A DNA stretch of 11,298 nt from JAENVT01 sp031412355 (GTDB lineage Bacteria; Actinomycetota; Acidimicrobiia; Acidimicrobiales; Ilumatobacteraceae): the NCBI GenBank assembly GCA_031412355.1, contig JANOCR010000227.1:1-11298 (forward strand), in the 5' to 3' direction. The notes beneath the pieces are model-generated. The model saw only the letters and a program-made list of their open reading frames with translations, was not told where the DNA came from and did no database searches. Position 1 is the first letter of the stretch. Every line of letters begins with the position of its first letter. This document shows positions 7,374 to 11,298 of the stretch, one piece after another. The position numbers were made by a program, and so were the translations under genes.

Positions 7374-7985
7374 TCAACGCGGAGCATCCGGACCGAGCAC
7401 GAGGATCACGTCACCTCCACCGTCGGAGTTGGTGATCGGCGGCGAATTCGCGGGGTAGGCGGCGATGATCGCGTCGGGAATGAGGGCGTCTCTGGCGACG
7501 GTCGCGGCCTCTTCGTCGAAGCCGGGACGGTAGTAGACGATGGTCGCGTCGACGATCGCGACCGCGTCGCCGAGGTTGATCGCGTAGCCCAGTGGCTCCA
7601 ACCGATCGGCGGTCACACTTGCCAACCTGAACCGACCGTCGCCGTTGGCGATCACCAGTCGCACCTGCTCTCGCGGCAGCGGGCCGGCGAGGGTTGTGGT
7701 GGTGGCCACCACGGTTGTCGTTGGCGCGGCAGTCGTCGTGGTTGATTCTGCAGGTATCGACGACGAGGGCGTAGCCGTTGTGGTGACGACGATCGTCGTG
7801 GTGGTCGCCGCTGGTTCGGTCGTGGAGGTGGTGGTCGGCAGTGCCGGCGGGTCGGTGTCGTCGCTGATCGTGGCATTGGGATCGATCACGAACGAGTCGC
7901 TGGGTACCGGACGACCAGCGATTGCCAGACCGGCAAGACCGCCGACGACGATCACGGCGAGAGCGAACGGCCAGGACTTGCGCAT
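7374..7985 (-). CDS. Membrane-anchored LytR C-terminal (LytR_C) domain protein with Thr-rich linker
   Basis: 203 residues from the ATG at 7985. An in-frame TTG at 7997 is possible, but it overlaps a TAACTT promoter-like box, so I prefer the ATG. A positive MRK and one hydrophobic segment (about 6-23) form a signal anchor. A low-complexity threonine/alanine/serine/proline linker (about 51-99) follows, then a compact domain (about 107-198) beginning REQVRLVIANGDGRFRLAS. That opening matches the LytR_C (cell-envelope LytR C-terminal) pattern of a beta strand, N-G-x-G and a helix. The family usually hangs from LCP phosphotransferases that attach polymers to the wall; alone, its role is unclear. 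The linker suggests it spans part of the envelope. It is the first gene of the minus-strand group, 39 bases before the BY-kinase, so a polymer-anchoring or co-polymerase accessory role is plausible. The domain assignment is moderately secure. Confidence 0.75.
   Translation of the reverse strand: MRKSWPFALAVIVVGGLAGLAIAGRPVPSDSFVIDPNATISDDTDPPALPTTTSTTEPAATTTTIVVTTTATPSSSIPAESTTTTAAPTTTVVATTTTLAGPLPREQVRLVIANGDGRFRLASVTADRLEPLGYAINLGDAVAIVDATIVYYRPGFDEEAATVARDALIPDAIIAAYPANSPPITNSDGGGDVILVLGPDAPR
7689..7835 (-). repeat. Threonine-rich low-complexity linker-coding tract
   Basis: Inside the LytR_C gene, codons for residues 51-99 are dominated by ACC, ACG and ACA, giving runs of threonine mixed with alanine, proline, serine and valine. 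The repeats are imperfect at the base level. Such tracts are common extracellular spacers in actinobacterial envelope proteins and can vary in length between strains. Confidence 0.6.
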
Positions 7986-7995
7986 GAGGTGAGCC

Positions 7996-8001
7996 AAGTT
8001 A
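7996..8001 (-). promoter_or_regulatory. Candidate -10 box (TAACTT) for the LytR_C/BY-kinase/phosphatase operon
   Basis: On the minus strand TAACTT lies 10 bases upstream of the ATG at 7985, matching the actinobacterial TANNNT -10 pattern. Transcription would start only a few bases before the ATG, consistent with a very short or absent leader and with the lack of a Shine-Dalgarno. No convincing -35 hexamer is seen. Tentative. Confidence 0.3.
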
Positions 8002-8052
8002 CCAGCGGTGCTCGCGAGCCGACCGCGGCAGGACGGAAGTCTTTGGCGCCAG

Positions 8053-8058
8053 TAACCT
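8053..8058 (+). promoter_or_regulatory. Candidate -10 box (TAACCT) for the DUF4012 gene
   Basis: TAACCT fits TANNNT and ends 9 bases before the GTG at 8068, so transcription would begin at or within a few bases of the start codon. No Shine-Dalgarno is present, and a leaderless or nearly leaderless message is common in actinobacteria. No clear -35 hexamer at the standard distance. Tentative. Confidence 0.3.
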
Positions 8059-8067
8059 CATCCGATC

Positions 8068-10155
8068 GTGACACAGGGCAATCGGCGGGATGTGCGCACC
8101 ATCGCCGCATGGGTCGTCGGCATTGCGGTTGCATCCGGCGTTGGCGTGGTGTTGGCGGGGCCGTCCCCCACCGGGTCGACGATCATCGACACCTTCCTGC
8201 TCGTCGCGGCTGTCGCACTATGTGTCTGCGCCATCGCGACGGCGCCGTGGACGTACCGCTGGCTAGAGACACGGCGACCGATTGCCACGGCGGCGGTGAT
8301 GGGCGTCGTCGTGCAGATCCTGGCGCGGTTGGGCAACCTGTGGTTCTTCGGCATCAGCGCGGCGGTAGCCGTCGTGCCTGTCTTGGGCCTGACGTTGTTG
8401 GCTGTGCAACGTCGGTCGGGACAGCGCCGCCTGCAGTTGTGGTCGATGATCGGAGGATTCGTAGCCGTGGGCCTGTTGTCCCTGCTCGGCTTCGGCGTCG
8501 CTGCTGCCGCCGCGCGCCCCAACCTCACCCTCGGCACCGATCAGGCCAAGCAGGCTCTGGAGTCGTTGAAGGCCGGAAACTTCGACGGGGCACAAGCGGG
8601 CTTCGAACTTGCCGCCGGATTGCTGGGCGGCGCCGGCGACGACCTCGACGCACCATGGGCGCAACCAGCGCGACTCATCCCCGTCGTGGCGCAGCATCGG
8701 CGCGCTGCGCAAGAGCTCGCCCGCTCCGCCGAATCTGTGTCGAAGACGATTGCTGGTGTGCTGGACGACATCGACTTCGATCAGCTCCGCATCATCAACG
8801 GAGCCATCGACATCGCCGCGATCACCGCGCTGCAGGACCCGTTGGCGCGGCTCAACGCCGCCCTTGCCGACCTGAACTCGACGGTCGACTCGGTCGACAG
8901 CCCATGGCTGGTGCAACCAATCCGCACGCGGTTGCAGACCTTGAGCGAGCAGATCGTCAAGCAGCAGGTCGAAGGTGACCGCGCCACGGTCGCCGTGCAG
9001 CGAGCACCGGCCATGCTCGGCGCCAACGGCCCTCGCGTGTACTTCGTCGCCTTCACCACGCCCGCCGAGAGCCGCGGCCTGGGTGGCTTCATGGGCAACT
9101 GGGCCGAGGTCACGATCGACGCGGGTCGCTTCGCGGTGACCGGCTTCGGTCGCACCGCCGACCTGGCCGTGAACGGCGACACCGAGCCTTGGATTCGCGT
9201 CACCAGTTCGCCCCACTTCCCCGACGTGGCCCGCTTGATCGCCGAGGGCTACCCCGCCTTCAGTGGTCATCCCGTCGACGGCGTGTTCGCCATGGACGTG
9301 TACACCGTGGCCGCGCTGATGAAGCTGACGGGCCCGATCGAACTGACCTCGATCGTCCAGACGGTTTCGGCCGACAACGCGGTCCACTTCCTACTGAGCG
9401 ACCAGTACGCGCAGGTGCAGGATCGTGCCGAGCGCATCGACCTGCTCGAGGAGGTCGCCCAGACCACCATCTCGCAGCTGCTGTCGTCGTCGCTGCCCGC
9501 GCCACCCGATCTGATCAAGTTGTTGAGCCCCTTCGCCACACAGGGTCGCCTCGTCGGCTGGTCGCCGACGCCCGCCGAGCAGGACCTGTTCGAGCGCATG
9601 CGCATGTCGGGCGAGCTTCCAGACCTGAACGGTGGCGACGGCCTAGCTGTGGTGATCAACAACGTGGGTAACAACAAGATCGACTACTACCTGAGCGGTG
9701 AGGTTTCGTACACCGTCGACACCGACCCAGCATCGGGAACGGCCAGCGCCACGCTCGACATCACGTTGCAGAACGGAGCCCCGGCTGGCACGACCGAACC
9801 ATCGATCGTGTTCGGCAACTCCGAGGGCGCGCCCCCGGGTACCAACGTGATGGAGTTGAACGTGTACTCCGCCATGCCGGTCGTGGGGGTGACGGTCGAT
9901 TCCCAACCAAGGCCCGTCGACCGGGTTTCCGAGACCCGCGGATTCACTGTCTCGACGCTGGCCCTGCAGATCGGTGCAAGTGCGACGACCCGGATCCAAG
10001 TGCAACTCGCCGGCCCCCTGGACCTCGCCGACGGCTACCACCTAGTCATTCGAAACGGCGCCGCGGTGAATCCCTTCGAGATGACCCTGATAGTCGACGA
10101 ATCCATTGCCGAAGACCTTGGTGCCGAAGCCGGCCTGATTCGGATCGGTTCATAG
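8068..10155 (+). CDS. DUF4012 domain membrane protein with five N-terminal membrane segments
   Basis: 695 residues from the GTG at 8068, which follows a TAACCT box by 9 bases. Five hydrophobic segments lie at about 11-30, 37-58, 71-89, 95-113 and 126-148. A helical region (about 155-310) and then the DUF4012 core follow, recognised by YFVAFTTPAESRGLGGFMGNW (325-345) and nearby acidic and glycine residues. The C-terminal part is beta-rich with acidic and aromatic residues. With five segments, an inside N-terminus would place the large domain outside the membrane. DUF4012 proteins occur with polysaccharide and envelope genes in actinobacteria, but their biochemical role is not established. It sits between the co-polymerase operon (divergent, 82 bases apart) and the WecG-type enzyme (convergent), which supports an envelope or glycan role but no specific reaction. 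Another possible link is to LCP-like attachment enzymes, but I see no LCP motifs. Confidence 0.82.
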   Translation: MTQGNRRDVRTIAAWVVGIAVASGVGVVLAGPSPTGSTIIDTFLLVAAVALCVCAIATAPWTYRWLETRRPIATAAVMGVVVQILARLGNLWFFGISAAVAVVPVLGLTLLAVQRRSGQRRLQLWSMIGGFVAVGLLSLLGFGVAAAAARPNLTLGTDQAKQALESLKAGNFDGAQAGFELAAGLLGGAGDDLDAPWAQPARLIPVVAQHRRAAQELARSAESVSKTIAGVLDDIDFDQLRIINGAIDIAAITALQDPLARLNAALADLNSTVDSVDSPWLVQPIRTRLQTLSEQIVKQQVEGDRATVAVQRAPAMLGANGPRVYFVAFTTPAESRGLGGFMGNWAEVTIDAGRFAVTGFGRTADLAVNGDTEPWIRVTSSPHFPDVARLIAEGYPAFSGHPVDGVFAMDVYTVAALMKLTGPIELTSIVQTVSADNAVHFLLSDQYAQVQDRAERIDLLEEVAQTTISQLLSSSLPAPPDLIKLLSPFATQGRLVGWSPTPAEQDLFERMRMSGELPDLNGGDGLAVVINNVGNNKIDYYLSGEVSYTVDTDPASGTASATLDITLQNGAPAGTTEPSIVFGNSEGAPPGTNVMELNVYSAMPVVGVTVDSQPRPVDRVSETRGFTVSTLALQIGASATTRIQVQLAGPLDLADGYHLVIRNGAAVNPFEMTLIVDESIAEDLGAEAGLIRIGS

Positions 10156-10296
10156 CCCCGGGGTCAATACCCGTTGGTAGCGTCGCTCCGTATGTTGCAC
10201 CGGGCGGAGGCGAACTGACGTGAGGGTCGTCGGTGCCGCCTACAGTACGTTCGAGGCGCGGGGTGCCTGTCTTGCATCGTTCGGGGAAGTTCGCTG
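10156..10296 (+). other. Intergenic region upstream of the broken membrane-protein gene
   Basis: 141 bases between the DUF4012 stop and the ATG at 10297. It holds a TACAGT box (10241-10246), a GGGGAAG ribosome-site-like stretch (10283-10289, 7 bases before the ATG), and a 25-codon GTG ORF at 10220-10297 that ends in TGATG with the next start. There is a weak GGGT/ACCC inverted pair near 10162, but no terminator-like hairpin with a T run. Confidence 0.4.
10241..10246 (+). promoter_or_regulatory. Candidate -10 box (TACAGT) for the plus-strand membrane-protein remnant
   Basis: TACAGT is a good match to the actinobacterial TANNNT -10 element. It would give a leader of about 40-45 bases containing the GGGGAAG ribosome-site-like stretch before the ATG at 10297. 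A -35 is not convincing: the nearest candidates (CTGACG or GACGTG) are at non-ideal or weakly matching positions. Tentative. Confidence 0.25.
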
Positions 10297-10661
10297 ATGA
10301 GCTTGTCTAATAACGGAGCCGATGCGGGGCGACGACAAGCTTCGAAGACGCTCCGTCCGGGCACAAACGTACCGGTCCTGGACACTATGACAACGTTGAA
10401 CTCGCGGCTACCCGCTTCGGTGGAGTGGGTGGCTGCGATCGCTGTAGCACTTCCGTTTGTTTTGGCACCTTTGCGCTCCTCCTCGGGTTGCCACTGCTAC
10501 TCGACGGATTGTCCCGATCCCATTGCCGCCGAACGCGCTCCCGACGACTGGTCGCAGCGGGACTCTGTCTTGTGATCGTGATGTCCGGTTCGGTGACCGC
10601 AATGATCGCCCTCGTCTTCGTCGTCGCGCTGGGCCTGCTTGTACCGCTGCTGTCAGCGCGG
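10297..10661 (+). pseudogene. Frameshifted, 3'-truncated membrane-protein gene remnant
   Basis: An ATG at 10297 follows GGGGAAG with 7-base spacing. The first frame gives a hydrophilic N-terminus and then RLPASVEWVAAIAVALPFVL, a clear membrane segment, up to about 10463. After that the hydrophobic signal jumps to the frame one base back: FALLLGLPLLLDGL, RRLVAAGLCLVIVMSG and SVTAMIALVFVVALGLLVP, to about 10661. In that second frame I count about 73% G/C at third positions over 66 codons (10464-10661), against about 50% for the minus-strand WecG frame over the same bases. A single missing base near 10455-10475 would join the two frames. Beyond 10661 the plus frame only mirrors conserved WecG codons and ends at 10742, so the original 3' part seems lost. 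An O-antigen polymerase/ligase or other multi-pass protein is possible, but the family is not recognised. Alternative: sequencing or assembly error. Confidence 0.4.
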
Positions 10662-11298
10662 ACGTCGGCAAGTAGCGCTTCCAGAGTCGACGTGGTTCGC
10701 TCACTAGGCGGAAGAGCCATTCCATGCCGTGCTCTCGCATGAACCGCGGAGCTTGCTTCTTCGCTCCTGCGATGAAGTCGAACGCGGCGCCAACCGCTAC
10801 GAACGTGAGATCAGACTTCTCCGCAAGCTGCGCAGCGACTACGTCCTGCTTCGGGGTTCCGAGGCCAACCCACACGATGTCTGCTCCGGCGGATTCGAAT
10901 CGGCGAGCCGCAGCGTCGAGTTCGGCATCCGAGAGTTCGCCAAACGGCGGCGATTCTGCTCCGACCAAAACTGCTTTCGGCCAACGATCAGCTACCTCGA
11001 GCGTCAGGGCGTCGATCACTTCTGGCGTGCTGCCGTACAGGAAGTGGTTGGTAAGTTCAGCTTGCCCTGCGTCGAAGGTTCGAGCCATCAGCTCAGGTCC
11101 GTAGACCCGCCGCTTGAGATGCTTGAAGCCGAGGTGTCGGGCGATCCAGACCAACGGCTTGCCATCGGCCACGTTCAGCGATCCGTTGTTGACTTGGCCC
11201 GCAAGTGACGCGTCCCTGGACGCCAGCGAAAGCGTGTAGGCGTTGCACAGGTGAACTGCTCCGCGGACTTGGCCGGTCAGCAATCTCTCGACAGCGTC
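10408..11298 (-). CDS. WecG/TagA/CpsF-family glycosyltransferase (5' end outside window) with aberrant C-terminal tail
   Basis: The reading frame runs off the window edge: DAVER precedes the TTG at 11281-11283, which is an ordinary Leu codon, so the true start is upstream. The WecG/TagA/CpsF core is clear: HLCNAYTLSLA, NVADGKPLVWIARHLG (catalytic Asp region), RVYGPELM, HFLYGSTPEV, IVWVGLGTPKQD (the usual GxPxQE with D for E) and FVAVGAAFDFIAGAKKQAP. The Arg-rich closing helix HGMEWLFRLVSEPRRLWKRYL is also present. The family transfers an N-acetylmannosaminuronate or N-acetylmannosamine-type sugar to an undecaprenyl-linked acceptor. Conserved sequence stops near 10654. The remaining 81 residues are Arg-rich and unlike the family, with a wobble shift toward A, because the frame runs antisense to another coding signal. 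The native terminus, normally within a few tens of residues of this point, was probably replaced. Core assignment is firm; the reality of the tail is doubtful. Confidence 0.85.
   Translation of the reverse strand, partial: DAVERLLTGQVRGAVHLCNAYTLSLASRDASLAGQVNNGSLNVADGKPLVWIARHLGFKHLKRRVYGPELMARTFDAGQAELTNHFLYGSTPEVIDALTLEVADRWPKAVLVGAESPPFGELSDAELDAAARRFESAGADIVWVGLGTPKQDVVAAQLAEKSDLTFVAVGAAFDFIAGAKKQAPRFMREHGMEWLFRLVSEPRRLWKRYLPTSALTAAVQAGPARRRRRGRSLRSPNRTSRSQDRVPLRPVVGSAFGGNGIGTIRRVAVATRGGAQRCQNKRKCYSDRSHPLHRSG

Noticed and set aside
6552..7745. 397-codon plus-strand frame across the BY-kinase and LytR_C genes
   Set aside because: Antisense to the Wzz region; its residues have no motif and it crosses two confident minus-strand genes.
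7645..7992. Plus-strand valine-rich ORF over the LytR_C gene
   Set aside because: The Val runs are the reverse complement of the Thr-rich linker codons of the minus-strand gene.
8263..9387. 374-codon minus-strand frame inside the DUF4012 gene
   Set aside because: Antisense shadow of a gene with a recognised core; no independent start or motif.
10156..10180. CCCCGGGG and GGGT/ACCC inverted repeats as a terminator after the DUF4012 gene
   Set aside because: Stems are only four pairs long and no T run follows, so a rho-independent terminator is not supported.
1..11298. CRISPR array, tRNA or rRNA genes, IS elements
   Set aside because: No regularly spaced direct repeats, no tRNA- or rRNA-like segments, and no transposase motif or terminal inverted repeats were seen by eye.

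Overview
The window reads as chromosomal DNA from a high-GC actinobacterium. An Acidimicrobiia relative (the Ilumatobacter type) is my best guess, from GC-rich wobble positions, frequent GTG starts, ATGA/GTGA gene overlaps, weak Shine-Dalgarno sequences, and the families present (DUF4012, LytR C-terminal domain, Wzz-type tyrosine autokinase, WecG/TagA). No marker in the window fixes the taxon. The content is a surface or exopolysaccharide locus, cut at both ends by the window edges.

Layout. (1) 1-5182, plus strand: five tightly overlapping genes. They encode the C-terminal end of a GT4 glycosyltransferase, a heparinase II/III-fold protein, an APH-fold phosphotransferase, a MurG/COG4671-like glycosyltransferase and a NodB-type polysaccharide deacetylase. 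Every junction overlaps by 4-8 bases, so the five are probably co-translated and serve one pathway. (2) 5164-7985, minus strand: a LytR_C-domain membrane-anchored protein, a Wzz/BY-kinase and a histidine phosphatase. They probably form an operon for chain-length control and its phosphorylation switch. It converges on region 1 with a 19-base coding overlap. (3) 7986-8067: a divergent promoter region of 82 bases with a TAAC(C/T)T box close upstream of each start codon. (4) 8068-10155, plus strand: a large DUF4012 membrane protein. (5) 10156-11298: a promoter-like stretch, an apparently frameshifted and truncated membrane-protein gene on the plus strand, and a WecG/TagA/CpsF glycosyltransferase on the minus strand. 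The WecG core ends where the plus-strand coding signal begins, and the remaining reading frame is an arginine-rich tail. This looks like a rearrangement junction.

How it could work together (inference): the two glycosyltransferases and the WecG-type enzyme add sugars to a lipid-linked precursor. The APH-like kinase may phosphorylate a sugar, lipid or precursor. The deacetylase and the heparinase-fold enzyme may tailor the glycan. The Wzz/BY-kinase controls export and chain length, with the adjacent phosphatase a candidate to reset it. The LytR_C protein and DUF4012 protein are candidates for work at the cell envelope. The most notable features are the coupled five-gene tailoring cassette, the BY-kinase/histidine phosphatase pairing, and the broken region near 10.3-10.7 kb.
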